Of a DNA stretch of 17,853 nt, positions 1 to 8,747 are shown piece after piece. This DNA is from Prevotella sp. CAG:891 (lineage in GTDB: Bacteria; Bacteroidota; Bacteroidia; Bacteroidales; Bacteroidaceae), in assembly GCA_000437675.1 (NCBI GenBank), contig FR901757.1, forward strand, positions 9,736 through 27,588, read 5' to 3'. Each line of letters opens with the position of its first letter. Positions within the stretch are counted from its first letter, which is position 1. The notes below the pieces were generated by a model. It did not search any database. It was given only the letters and a program-made list of their open reading frames with translations, and was not told the DNA's origin. A program made the translations under genes and the position numbers.

Positions 1-487
1 GGCGCACGAGGTGATGCCCCGCTTGGCGCAGTTCTCGCCCGAGGCATTGAATACGCTGGCGGCTAGCTATGTGTACACAGCCGATTACGAGCGAGCTATC
101 GAACTTCTGCAAAAGGTTGATTTGCCCGAGGCGCGTTACAACCTGGGCCTCCTCAAAGCTCAGCAGCGCAAACTGCACGAGGCATACGAACTGCTGAAAC
201 CCTTTGGCGACTTGAACAGTGCCATTACGGCATTGAGTGTGAATCGCAACGAAGAGGCGAAGCAAATTTTGGGTGCTCTCGATGACAGTAGCCCCGTGGC
301 CGAATACGCCCGTTCGCTGACACACGCCCGCTTGAAGGAAAATGCAGCGTTCTATCAGCATTTGGGCAAAGCCTGCACCGAAACTTCACTGCGCAAACGT
401 GCTGCTTCGGAACCCGACTTTTATCCGTATCGCGACGAAGCGGCATTCCGTTCAATCCTTAACGAAAAGAAGGAGGACGCACAATGA
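1..487 (+). CDS. DUF3868/TPR-like pilus-locus protein, C-terminal part (5' end outside window)
   Basis: The reading frame is open to the left edge (codons in phase from base 2), so the GTG/ATG at 11-16 is probably internal and the gene starts outside the window. The visible ~160 residues are helical and TPR-like: a Y-x-x-A-x-x-L-L repeat near the start, then PEARYNLGLL, then A-Y-E-L-L-x-P-F. The stretch A-E-Y-A-R-S-L-T-x-A-R-L and the SEPDFYPYRDEAAFRSIL-type end are what I know from the C-terminus of DUF3868 proteins, which commonly precede FimB/Mfa2 genes in Bacteroidales pilus loci. Those proteins are thought to be envelope-associated, but their biochemical role is not settled. The stop overlaps the next ATG (ATGA at 484-487), so it is translationally coupled to the anchor gene. 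The family call comes from memory of sequence patterns and from context. Confidence 0.75.
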   Translation, partial: AHEVMPRLAQFSPEALNTLAASYVYTADYERAIELLQKVDLPEARYNLGLLKAQQRKLHEAYELLKPFGDLNSAITALSVNRNEEAKQILGALDDSSPVAEYARSLTHARLKENAAFYQHLGKACTETSLRKRAASEPDFYPYRDEAAFRSILNEKKEDAQ

Positions 488-1398
488 AAAGAATAATGAC
501 CATTCAGATGCTTGCTACGCTGCTGGCCGTGACACCTTTTTCTTCGTGTGTTCGCGATGACATTGAAGCCTGTCCGCCTTTACAGGTAAACGTCACAGTG
601 AAGGATAAAAACTACTTAAATGTTGACAAGGCTACGCTGAATATGGCAAACCTGAACGAAAAGTTGCCCGACGATTTAGCTTTCCGTGCCTACGTACCCA
701 CACTCTGCTATGTGCTGCGTGATGCGGCAACGGGCAAGGTGATGCACGAACAGGCGGTGTTTGCGGTTGAGGGCGATGCGCAGCAAGTGCCTCTCACGTT
801 TCCCGAAAGTCTGCCGCACGGCAAGTATGTGCTGACAGTGTGGGGCGGTTTGGACAACGCTGACCAACTTTCGGCCGACCGTTTGTCGTTCAACCTTCAT
901 GCGCAGCAAGCACCCGGTGCCGATGTGTTCGTGACGAACGATACTTTGGTCTATGATGCGTGGAACCACCTTTATTCCGTCGATATGGAACGCACCAAAG
1001 GTAAACTCGTCATTCAGGCTACGAACCTGCCCAAGGGTATTACAGCCTCACGTAAAAGCGTCGATGGGCTGTTTGGCAAGGTGAACTCCCAGTTTCAATA
1101 CACCGGGACAGCTGCTGTTCACACCGCTGCTTCGTGGACAGCACCGAAGGACCTGATGACCAAAACCGTATTGGCTCCCTCGGTTAAAGAGTCTGCCTCG
1201 CTGCTCCATGTAAACTTCGATGGCACAGACCATCAGGGCCCCATCTCTTACGTCCCGGCCGATGTCCGTATCAACACGAATCGCAATGAATTGACTTTGC
1301 TCCGCTATGTGTATGAAGAAGATTCTGATGGTTTTAATATCTACCTGTTGGTAGACGATGGTTGGACGCTGATTCACGATATGAGCGTCGAAGAGTAA
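484..1398 (+). CDS. FimB/Mfa2-family fimbrial anchor lipoprotein
   Basis: 304 aa. Signal peptide with a lipobox ending F-S-S-C (Cys22), followed by VRDDIEACPP; this acidic stretch and the D-x-x-x-C-P-P motif are typical of FimB/Mfa2 anchors. The beta-rich body includes Y-V-L-T-V-W-G-G-L-D and E-R-T-K-G-K-L-V-I-Q-A-T-N-L-P, matching the family's conserved strand before the second domain. Length is usual for the family. In Porphyromonas, FimB and Mfa2 hold the pilus in the outer membrane and limit its length; the same role is inferred here. It overlaps the upstream gene by 4 bp and lies 42 bp before the pilin. Oddly, its last 13 residues (DGWTLIHDMSVEE) closely match those of the pilin. No arginine maturation site of the kind seen in the pilin is evident after Cys22, as expected for an anchor. 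Confidence 0.85.
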   Translation: MKRIMTIQMLATLLAVTPFSSCVRDDIEACPPLQVNVTVKDKNYLNVDKATLNMANLNEKLPDDLAFRAYVPTLCYVLRDAATGKVMHEQAVFAVEGDAQQVPLTFPESLPHGKYVLTVWGGLDNADQLSADRLSFNLHAQQAPGADVFVTNDTLVYDAWNHLYSVDMERTKGKLVIQATNLPKGITASRKSVDGLFGKVNSQFQYTGTAAVHTAASWTAPKDLMTKTVLAPSVKESASLLHVNFDGTDHQGPISYVPADVRINTNRNELTLLRYVYEEDSDGFNIYLLVDDGWTLIHDMSVEE

Positions 1399-1440
1399 GA
1401 ATAACCTATATACATGTTTCATAAATCACAACTTATCAAA

Positions 1441-2814
1441 ATGAAAAAAAATTATCTTTGGATGGCCGCCATGGCCTCCTTGCTGTCATTTACAGCATGT
1501 AACAACGATGTGTTACCTGATGGTAACGACGAAACTTTGGGTCAAGTAGTGACGAACGATGGTACAATCCTTCAGATTGCCATCTCAAACACGGATCTCA
1601 GCACGCGTGGTGCTCGTCCCGTGGGTAGTTCGGCAGCTGCAAACAACATCAACAAGGTGCAGCTGAAGTTCTACAAAAAAGTAGGTGAAGCTTGGCAAGA
1701 AGCGAATGAAATCACAGCTCATACCATTGAAACAAAAAACAATGCCGGTGAATACCAAAACAACATTGTAGACTTTCAAGACAAGATCACCGAGGGTGTT
1801 CCCGGTAGTAGCAACCGCATCGAAGAAAAGAAGAACATTCGTTTATTAGGTTTGACTGTAGATACTGAATATCGTATTGTTGCTTATGGCTACAATGGTG
1901 AAACTTTTCCTTATGGAAATCCTGAAGCAGATACGCAAACTTCGGGCTTGTTCGCCACTGGTAAAGATCATCAAAAGCATGGTTATGGCTTAGAAGAAGT
2001 TTTTGCCGGCTATGTAGAAAAGAAAACAAAGAAAGATAAAGCAAAATTTGTCACAGCTCCTGTTATTGAAATCACGCGTCAGGTAGCTGGTATCTTGGCT
2101 TACTTCAAGATTCCTACTCGTGCCAATGGACAGATTGTTGAAAAAGTTAAGGTAATTGCCAATGCCCAGTCTACTGGTTTTAAGTTTCCTAACACGTTGT
2201 TGGAAAAAACGATTGCTCCCTTCAATGGTGTGGGTACTGTCGAACAAGAAGAAGTGTTGATGGTATTCGATATGAAGAAGGCTAAGAACTGGAATGCAAA
2301 TGCACAGGAACAGACTGATGATTATTATACTACCAACGGTGCTGAAACTGATTACGATGCAGCTACGGTTACGAATGGTTTGGCAGAAGGTTATAAAGCT
2401 CCTGCCAAACTGAAGTTGAAAGGTAATACCTTCTTCGGTGCTCGTTTCATTCTTCCTTATGACAAGCATATTGCTACTAAAGATACTCAAACTTTAAAGG
2501 TAGTTATGTATAATGCTAAGGGTGAGGCTTTGAAGACTCTGAAGGTCACTACCAAAACTGCACCTGAAGGTGGTTCTCTTTATAATTATGACATTCGTTG
2601 CAATAACTTCTACTCTATTGGTAAGAAGATGGCAACTGATAATACTTCAGGTAAGCCCGATCCTGAGAATCCTGATCCCGATCCTGAATATCCGAAACCC
2701 GATCCTGAAAACCCCGATCCTGACAAACCTATCGATTTGGGTGCAACCGATCAGATTCTTGTTGAAATCAACGATGGTTGGGATATCCTCCACGACATGG
2801 ATATTGAAGAATAA
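1441..2814 (+). CDS. Mfa1-type major fimbrillin, presumed stalk pilin
   Basis: 457 aa from ATG 1441. This start is preferred over in-frame ATG 1414 because it begins a clean signal peptide (MKKNYLW...) with lipobox F-T-A-C, Cys20. An N-terminal hydrophobic strand (TILQIAIS) is followed by S-T-R-G at Arg56; in P. gingivalis pilins an Arg-gingipain cuts at a similar place to open the donor-strand groove. The inter-domain motif I-T-R-Q-V-A-G-I-L-A-Y-F (211-222) is shared with other proteins of this locus. The core ends near F-Y-S-I-G-K-K. A ~27-residue proline/acid linker (404-430) then leads to a 19-residue tail ending DGWDILHDMDIEE, the probable donor strand. Codons are strongly biased (GGT, GCT, GAA, AAA) and AT-rich compared with the tip genes, fitting high expression. 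Calling it the stalk rests on position, codon bias and family; not tested. Confidence 0.85.
   Translation: MKKNYLWMAAMASLLSFTACNNDVLPDGNDETLGQVVTNDGTILQIAISNTDLSTRGARPVGSSAAANNINKVQLKFYKKVGEAWQEANEITAHTIETKNNAGEYQNNIVDFQDKITEGVPGSSNRIEEKKNIRLLGLTVDTEYRIVAYGYNGETFPYGNPEADTQTSGLFATGKDHQKHGYGLEEVFAGYVEKKTKKDKAKFVTAPVIEITRQVAGILAYFKIPTRANGQIVEKVKVIANAQSTGFKFPNTLLEKTIAPFNGVGTVEQEEVLMVFDMKKAKNWNANAQEQTDDYYTTNGAETDYDAATVTNGLAEGYKAPAKLKLKGNTFFGARFILPYDKHIATKDTQTLKVVMYNAKGEALKTLKVTTKTAPEGGSLYNYDIRCNNFYSIGKKMATDNTSGKPDPENPDPDPEYPKPDPENPDPDKPIDLGATDQILVEINDGWDILHDMDIEE
2656..2730 (+). repeat. Pro-Asp-Pro-Glu-Asn linker repeat inside the pilin gene
   Basis: Two copies of a 24-nt unit encoding P-D-P-E-N-P-D-P (2656-2679 and 2698-2721), separated by six related codons (D-P-E-Y-P-K). 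They form a stiff acidic, proline-rich linker between the fimbrillin core and the C-terminal tail. Confidence 0.8.
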
Positions 2815-2901
2815 TCATAGGTACAAAATGAGTTTGAAAATGCGAACTTAGTTTCACATTTACTTACATTATAAGTTTCTATATATCTAATCATCCGCAA
2901 G

Positions 2902-2947
2902 GCAACCGGAGTCGAACGGCTACCGGTTGCTTTCTGGATTTTTCTCT
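2902..2947 (+). terminator. Hairpin terminator after the pilin gene
   Basis: Inverted repeat gcaaccgg (2902-2909) and ccggttgc (2923-2930), with a possible inner stem (agtc/ggct) closing a short loop. It is followed by the T-rich tract tttctggattttt. It lies 88 bp after the pilin stop, the right place for a rho-independent terminator or attenuator. Confidence 0.7.
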
Positions 2948-3013
2948 CCGACAAATTTAAGGCTGAATGGAAAGTCTGTATTTAATGAATAACTTTACAT
3001 AGCTTCTTTTTCA

Positions 3014-3077
3014 AAGCCGCTTTCCTCGTTGTTGGCATAATGAAACAACGAGGAAAACGGCTTGTCTACGTTTTTTT
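3014..3077 (+). terminator. Second, longer hairpin terminator between pilin and tip operon
   Basis: 20-nt arms (3014-3033 and 3044-3063) are complementary except for one C/A mismatch, around the 10-nt loop ggcataatga. Seven T follow at 3071-3077. With the hairpin at 2902 it makes a tandem pair. The rest of the 2815-3164 gap shows no gene and no convincing Bacteroidetes promoter. Confidence 0.7.
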
Positions 3078-3164
3078 ATGTTCATAATATAACGACGAGT
3101 ACCGACCACTGGAATGTTCGGAAGAACACAACGATTTACCAAGAAACAAAAACCACAAGATTCG

Positions 3165-6100
3165 ATGAATAAAAATCATTTTCTGACAGTTTGTATGTTA
3201 TTACTGGCAGCCCTGTTCGTCGGGTGCCACGATGATGACGATTTCTTGATGGATGCCCCCGATACCAATGGGCAGCCACAGGTTTCAACGTATGCATCCG
3301 TGCTTACCTCCTCCTTGGTAAAAGAAGGAGACTATTGGCGGGCTACTAAGCGTGTTCCGCTTGTTGGTAAAGGACGTGTTGTAGATGATTTGACTGATAA
3401 CTTAGTTGCCTTGTTTGGTAAGGAAGTTAATGTAGGACATCTTGTAGACGAGGACTTGACGAATAGCATATCTACAGTCGGATTGGTGGGTGCCAATTTA
3501 GTAGGCAATGAGATTGTTTCAGTGCGCGACCTGCATTATGATTATGCTCCGAATCAAAAGGTGGGTTTTGTGTTTAAACTCACGGACTTTAAAGCAATTG
3601 GTGTTGATGTGTTGAATTCTTTATGGATTACAACCTATTTAAATGGAGAAAAGCAAGAATCCTTTGGTAATAAGGAAGGAACAGAAGTACTCCAACTGGA
3701 TTTAATCAGCGTCGCCAATAACGACGAAATAAAAGAAATCTCGTTTATGGCAACTAAGCCTTTCGATAAGGTGCAGTTGAATATGGCTGGAGTTGATGTA
3801 AGTGTCATAGGAAAAAATTTGAGTTTTTATTACGCCTTTGTGGGCGAAAATGAAATGAAAACGGCTACGGCCGAAAGTACTTGGTTTCCCGAAGCCCATT
3901 TGCACAAGGGTTTTTCATGGACCAATATCCTCAACTCTGAGCATATCGTCGACAACGACCTAACCAACTATGCTTACTACGGCACCTTGAGTGGGCTGCT
4001 TGGCGATCCGCATGCCACTGTCGATTTTGGTCGCGAAGTACCCGCCGGCTCCGAAGTGGGTTTTGTAATCTCGAACATCGATATACTTGACCTCAATGTG
4101 TTAGGTTCCATCATCTTGGCTACCTACGATGAGAATAACGAAGAGATGGACCGTGCAACCATTACCAAACTCGCCGGTCTTTCGGTAGTGAAGGTTGGCA
4201 ACCACTCGCGCGTAAGTATGAAAACCACCAAGCCGTGCACGCAGGTGTATATAAACTTTGCCGGCCTTGAAGTGAAATTAGGTGGAACCAAGGTGTACTA
4301 CGCCTACGCCTCCGACCCGGTGACCGTGGACATTACCAGCCGTTTGGCCTTTAGTCAGGACACCGTCAGAACCAATACCTACACCCTTCCTACGGTTCCC
4401 GGCGGTAAGATTACTTGGGAAGTGGTAAGTGCGCCTCCCGGTGCTTTGCCCGAAATCAAAGAATTGGTTAATAAAAACGGATACAAATCCATCAAAGTTA
4501 TTGGCATGACCCAAAATGGTGAATATCGTTTGAGCGGCATGTACATTCCTGATGGAACCATTGAAGGAAACAAGGAAAAGATTCCTTTTGAATTTGTGCT
4601 TTACCGCAAGGCATACGAAGCCCCAGTTGAAGGTTTTCACGTCTTGGACGAAGCTGCCGGTGCTAAATTGGGTGACATAGATGGAGGTGGAGCGCTGATT
4701 TCAATAAGTTCGTGTAAAGATGCAAAGAATTTGGTAGATGCCGACCGGGAAAATTATGTGGAATTGACCGAAGGTTTGGGTATTGCTCAGAATGTGTGCG
4801 TTGCAGCCATCGACCTTGACAATCCCGCAAACCCTAAAGAAAAGGAAATACGTGCAGGCTTTACCATCCAAACAGCGTTTGACTTTTTAAATGCTGACGT
4901 CTTAAAGTTCTATACCATTCGTCTGTTTAATGGGAAGGAAGATGCAGGACATGGCATTGTAAATGACAGCAAAATAGGTGACGTCGGTCTGATTGGTAGC
5001 CGGGGAAACAAAATCCGCATGTCTATCAAAACCAACAAGTCTTTCAATAGAATTGAATTGTGGCGAGCTGGAGGGTTGATGCTTGGCATTGAAAAGAAGC
5101 GCGTTTACAACGCATTCTGGGAAGATGCTCAAAATAAATTGGGTGACCTTGAAGAGGCTTGTCTGGACAAACTTACTAACACGACTGGACTTGAAATTGA
5201 TTATGCTAGAACTAAATTAGACGCTTTGCTCAAAGTAGGTACTGGCATAAATGATTTGGGTAATCTCTTGGATGAAGATCCCGATAATTATGCATTCATT
5301 AAAGGAACTGGCGTACTTGATAAAAAAAGTATTGCTGTCAAATTTCCTCCTTTACCAAGAGGTAGTTCTGTAGGCTTTATTTTGGAAAAGACTGAAGCTG
5401 TTGGTCTGGAAGTTTTAAAGCATGTGGAATTACAAGTCTATTCTAATGGAACTCCTGTAGGACAAAATATTAGTGCTAAATTTCTCCATGCAGGCGTTTG
5501 GGGACATGACCAGCGTACCCTTATAGAAGTTCGAACGAATGAAATATCAACTTCTGAATTTGATGGATTGGTTTTAACTTTTGGAGGTGCTGCAGATGCT
5601 CTAAACTTTACTAAAATATACAGCTGCTTCACCCGCCGCGATATGGATGCCAACGGCATCCCCGATGGCTCCGAGGACGAAGAAAATCCACCCACGCCCG
5701 TCATCCCCATCACGGCAGAAATGGTTACGAAACACGTGTGTTTAGGCAATCCTCTGCACGTGAAGATTAGTCCGGCACCGAGTGCCACTCCGAAGGCTGA
5801 GAATGAGACAACGACTTACACCGTGGTTTGTACCAACCGCAGCAAAGACAATGAAAAAACCTCTTTTACGGGGAGCATTTCGAAGACGGATGGAGGTGTT
5901 ATCGAACTGCCTGGTCTTTCCGTGGGTCAGTACCTTATAAATATATATAACCAGCAAGGTAAACCTGCATACGGCAGTGCCTTAAAGGCATGGGTACATC
6001 CCCGAGAAACTACTTGGAAAGGTACCAAGGATACAGATTGGAACAACTGGGACAACTGGACCGAAGGTGCACCCTGGACCTGTACCAACGTTACACTTCC

Positions 6101-7469
6101 CAATGGCTGCGTACGCTATCCCGAACTCAAGCAACTGTCTGCAGCCAACGATCTCGACTCACTTATGAACTACTGCAAGTACTTGCACATTGAGTCGCGC
6201 GCTGAACTCCTGAACACCCACCTGTTCAATCAGTATCAGTATGTGTGGATGGAAATGACGCTCAAGAGCGGACAAAATTACATTCTCAGTTCGCCGCTGA
6301 CCAATACTGTTACGGGCGACTACTTCATTCCCGCCAAATGGCAAGGCAACCATGCGTTGGAACATAAGTTCGTGAAGCTCACCTCGACCAACAGTCCCGA
6401 AAATCGTTTTGCTCCGCGCTTGTACCAGCGCTGCTGGAGTCGCGAAGTACCCGGAAAGGTCATTACCGATGGCGTGCTCGGTACTACGGTAATTACGAAC
6501 GAAACCTCGTGGACAGCCCCCTTCAATGCTGTGGCTGAACCCATCACCCCCGGTATGGGCTGGATGGTACGCGCTGAAGACGAAGGACTGCCCACCAAGG
6601 ACCTCACCTTCCGTTTCCCCAAAACGCACGGCGAGTACAGATACTTCGATGCTACGGGCGGCCACTTGGGCTCAGCCGAAGGCGTGTATCGCGATAAAAC
6701 GACGATGGGCCGCTTTGTAGTGCCCCAAGGCGATGGTACGCTCAAAGTTACTGTGAGCAACTACAAGGAAGGAACTACCTTCGTGGCCGGCAACCCCTTC
6801 GCCGCACACCTCGACATCGCCAAGTTCCTAAAGGGCAATGCCGACAAGATTAGCGAGGTAAAAATAATCAATAACAATACCACGTACACCGTGCTCTACC
6901 GCAACGGCGAAATCACCGCCACCTCGCCCGGCCTCACCCACTTAGCCCCCATGCAGGGCTTCTATGTCACGGCCAAGAACGCCACGAAGAATTTGGAACT
7001 CACCTTCAAGGCCGACATGCAGGTACAGGGTAATCAAATCCTGATGCCCACCACTATTCAGCCCGGAATCCTGCGCATCATGGCCGTGAACGGTAACCGC
7101 AGCACCCAGTGCCTCGTGCGCCTCAAGCCCGACAGCCACCAGAGCTTCCGCAAGGGCGAAGACTCGCGCATGCTCTACGACCGCGAAAATCCGCCAACCG
7201 TAGCCGTGTTCACCGTGGCCGACGGCGTAGCCACCGACATTCAGCAAGTGCCCGCCTCGCAAAAGCGCAGCATCGACCTTGGTTGGCGCATGCAGCACAG
7301 TGGCGACGTAACCCTCCAACTGAGCCACGAGCCCGGAAGCGAATGGAGCAACTGGATGATTGAAAACCGGCAGACGGGACAGCGCATTTCCCTGAGCAAC
7401 CCCGAAACGGTGGTGAAGTTAGGCAAACAAACTACCCGCGTCGGCGGATGGCGTTTGGTAAAAAAATAA
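3165..7469 (+). CDS. Giant multidomain surface lipoprotein, candidate pilus-associated adhesin
   Basis: 1434 aa from ATG 3165, chosen over 3114 because it starts the signal peptide MNKNHFLTVC..., lipobox F-V-G-C (Cys21). The next residues, HDDDD, resemble the surface lipoprotein export signal of Bacteroides. Four related ~150-residue beta domains begin near residues 92, 260, 522 and 700. Each has [HN]-[LI]-[VL]-D-x-D near the start, a G-F-x-[IL] strand, and most have an x-K-x-[FC]-x-x-[VI] strand near the end. An unrelated beta, Ig-like stretch (~390-500) separates repeats 2 and 3. A calcium-type motif, D-M-D-A-N-G-I-P-D-G-S-E (826-837), follows repeat 4. Next come a beta domain, a W-rich segment (T-W-K-G-x-x-D-T-D-W-N-x-W-x-N-W, ~950-965) and a ~470-residue C-terminal region ending GGWRLVKK. 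No von Willebrand A domain, sortase motif or clear T9SS tail is seen. It leads the tip gene series. The adhesin role is inferred. Confidence 0.65.
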   Translation: MNKNHFLTVCMLLLAALFVGCHDDDDFLMDAPDTNGQPQVSTYASVLTSSLVKEGDYWRATKRVPLVGKGRVVDDLTDNLVALFGKEVNVGHLVDEDLTNSISTVGLVGANLVGNEIVSVRDLHYDYAPNQKVGFVFKLTDFKAIGVDVLNSLWITTYLNGEKQESFGNKEGTEVLQLDLISVANNDEIKEISFMATKPFDKVQLNMAGVDVSVIGKNLSFYYAFVGENEMKTATAESTWFPEAHLHKGFSWTNILNSEHIVDNDLTNYAYYGTLSGLLGDPHATVDFGREVPAGSEVGFVISNIDILDLNVLGSIILATYDENNEEMDRATITKLAGLSVVKVGNHSRVSMKTTKPCTQVYINFAGLEVKLGGTKVYYAYASDPVTVDITSRLAFSQDTVRTNTYTLPTVPGGKITWEVVSAPPGALPEIKELVNKNGYKSIKVIGMTQNGEYRLSGMYIPDGTIEGNKEKIPFEFVLYRKAYEAPVEGFHVLDEAAGAKLGDIDGGGALISISSCKDAKNLVDADRENYVELTEGLGIAQNVCVAAIDLDNPANPKEKEIRAGFTIQTAFDFLNADVLKFYTIRLFNGKEDAGHGIVNDSKIGDVGLIGSRGNKIRMSIKTNKSFNRIELWRAGGLMLGIEKKRVYNAFWEDAQNKLGDLEEACLDKLTNTTGLEIDYARTKLDALLKVGTGINDLGNLLDEDPDNYAFIKGTGVLDKKSIAVKFPPLPRGSSVGFILEKTEAVGLEVLKHVELQVYSNGTPVGQNISAKFLHAGVWGHDQRTLIEVRTNEISTSEFDGLVLTFGGAADALNFTKIYSCFTRRDMDANGIPDGSEDEENPPTPVIPITAEMVTKHVCLGNPLHVKISPAPSATPKAENETTTYTVVCTNRSKDNEKTSFTGSISKTDGGVIELPGLSVGQYLINIYNQQGKPAYGSALKAWVHPRETTWKGTKDTDWNNWDNWTEGAPWTCTNVTLPNGCVRYPELKQLSAANDLDSLMNYCKYLHIESRAELLNTHLFNQYQYVWMEMTLKSGQNYILSSPLTNTVTGDYFIPAKWQGNHALEHKFVKLTSTNSPENRFAPRLYQRCWSREVPGKVITDGVLGTTVITNETSWTAPFNAVAEPITPGMGWMVRAEDEGLPTKDLTFRFPKTHGEYRYFDATGGHLGSAEGVYRDKTTMGRFVVPQGDGTLKVTVSNYKEGTTFVAGNPFAAHLDIAKFLKGNADKISEVKIINNNTTYTVLYRNGEITATSPGLTHLAPMQGFYVTAKNATKNLELTFKADMQVQGNQILMPTTIQPGILRIMAVNGNRSTQCLVRLKPDSHQSFRKGEDSRMLYDRENPPTVAVFTVADGVATDIQQVPASQKRSIDLGWRMQHSGDVTLQLSHEPGSEWSNWMIENRQTGQRISLSNPETVVKLGKQTTRVGGWRLVKK

Positions 7470-7480
7470 ACGAAAAAAAC

Positions 7481-8710
7481 ATGACAGCGCATTACAAACA
7501 TACAATACGCAGAAAGTGGTTACACTTGTGCTCCCTTTTTCTCTGCACCGGTTTGCTCACCGCGGCCTGCAGCAACAATATCGAAGAAGCGAGTGGGGGA
7601 ATGGCGTCCATCGCTCCCACAATTCAAGTGGAGGTGAGTACCAGTACCCTGAATGCCAACGACCACCTTGTGGATTATCCCGACACAACTACGCTCATGA
7701 GCACGCAGCATGTAACCCACGTGATGCTTTACATCTTTAAAGGTTCAGACGAAACGGCTGAGTACTGCGGCCAATTCGAAGAAGTGAAGTGGAAAGAGCA
7801 TTTCACCGCCAATGGCGGCATGTTGCCCATCCATTCGGCTCGAATGAACCACCGGCTGAAAACGCAGTTGGAGCGCAACACGCCCTATCAATTTCTGGCC
7901 GTGGGCACTAATGATGAAGGCCATGAAACTTTCAATGTTCCTTTAAATCCCAGCGCCGAGGGCCAAAAAGGTACCACCCTGACTGAAGCCCTGGGAAAAC
8001 TGAAGGAAACTGCAACTGTTCAAAAAATACGCCGTTCTGAAATATTTGTAGGTTTGAAAGCCTATCATCCCGAAAATCACATTGCTACGAGAATCACGCT
8101 CCGTCGTCGTGTGGCGGGCGTGGCCGGATGGTTCAAAAATGTGCCTGCCGAAGTGGCAACACCCCTTACGCAGGGAGTCACTGACAGAAGACTGTCCAAG
8201 TTGCGCATTGCGCTCTACACGGCACAAAACACGGTACTACCCTTGATTAAGCGTCAGCAGAAACCCGATTTTGAGGATTTCATAGCCAGTGCGTCTAGTG
8301 CGGCCGATGCAACGACCTTGGTCGAAATTCCTATTACGCCCGATAACACATCGAAAGGTATCGAACAAACTTTTACCGGTGGTTCGTTTGTTTTGCCCAT
8401 TCCAGCTCCGGCTGATAAGGAGAAATATACGCTGCGCATTGAATTGGTAAATAAAGAGGGCCAAGTACTCGATGTGCGCCGTGCCAAACTGCCGAAGAAC
8501 GACGAACTTGACCACGGCAGCACTGGTGGCGGTACGGGTATCATCGATACCGAAAGTGCCTACCGCTTTCCCATCGTGGCCAACCATTACTACGGCTTGG
8601 GCTCGCCCCATAAACCCATCGACCTGAAGGGCAGCGGTGCGGACCTCACCATTACCGTCGACCCCACGTGGAATGAAGAAGCTGACCTTGAGCTCGGCGA
8701 GAAAAATTGA
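7481..8710 (+). CDS. Fimbrillin-like minor subunit lipoprotein
   Basis: 409 aa from ATG 7481, 11 bp after the giant gene's stop. In-frame ATG 7448 overlaps that gene and lacks a signal-peptide start. Lipobox T-A-A-C (Cys30) is followed by SNNIEE. The first strand pair ends in HVMLYIFKGSD. The inter-domain motif is L-R-R-R-V-A-G-V-A-G-W-F-K-N-V-P (207 on), as in the pilin and the next gene. The C-terminus reads Y-Y-G-L-G-S-P-H-K-P-I-D-L, then L-T-I-T-V-D-P-T-W. The same K-P-x-D-L ... W ending is found in the pilin and the 8748 protein. Unlike those two, it has no arginine between the first hydrophobic strand and HVMLYIF. It may therefore keep its own N-terminal strand and be a terminal rather than an internal subunit. 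The family call (FimB/Mfa2 or fimbrillin-like) is firm in outline; the exact position in the pilus is unknown. Confidence 0.7.
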   Translation: MTAHYKHTIRRKWLHLCSLFLCTGLLTAACSNNIEEASGGMASIAPTIQVEVSTSTLNANDHLVDYPDTTTLMSTQHVTHVMLYIFKGSDETAEYCGQFEEVKWKEHFTANGGMLPIHSARMNHRLKTQLERNTPYQFLAVGTNDEGHETFNVPLNPSAEGQKGTTLTEALGKLKETATVQKIRRSEIFVGLKAYHPENHIATRITLRRRVAGVAGWFKNVPAEVATPLTQGVTDRRLSKLRIALYTAQNTVLPLIKRQQKPDFEDFIASASSAADATTLVEIPITPDNTSKGIEQTFTGGSFVLPIPAPADKEKYTLRIELVNKEGQVLDVRRAKLPKNDELDHGSTGGGTGIIDTESAYRFPIVANHYYGLGSPHKPIDLKGSGADLTITVDPTWNEEADLELGEKN

Positions 8711-8747
8711 TTTTGAAGTAAAACGACATAAGTAGATGTTGGAAATT

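Noticed and set aside
1990..2490. 166-codon minus-strand ORF
   Set aside because: It lies opposite the strongly codon-biased pilin gene and reads as low-quality, Ser/Ile/Phe-rich shadow sequence.
2990..2997. TAACTTTA as a -7 box for the tip operon
   Set aside because: One mismatch to TAnnTTTG, no TTTG about 20 bp upstream, and a transcript from here would run straight into the hairpin at 3014.
6159..6665. 168-codon minus-strand ORF
   Set aside because: Shadow of the GC-richer part of the giant surface protein; no motif and no start context.
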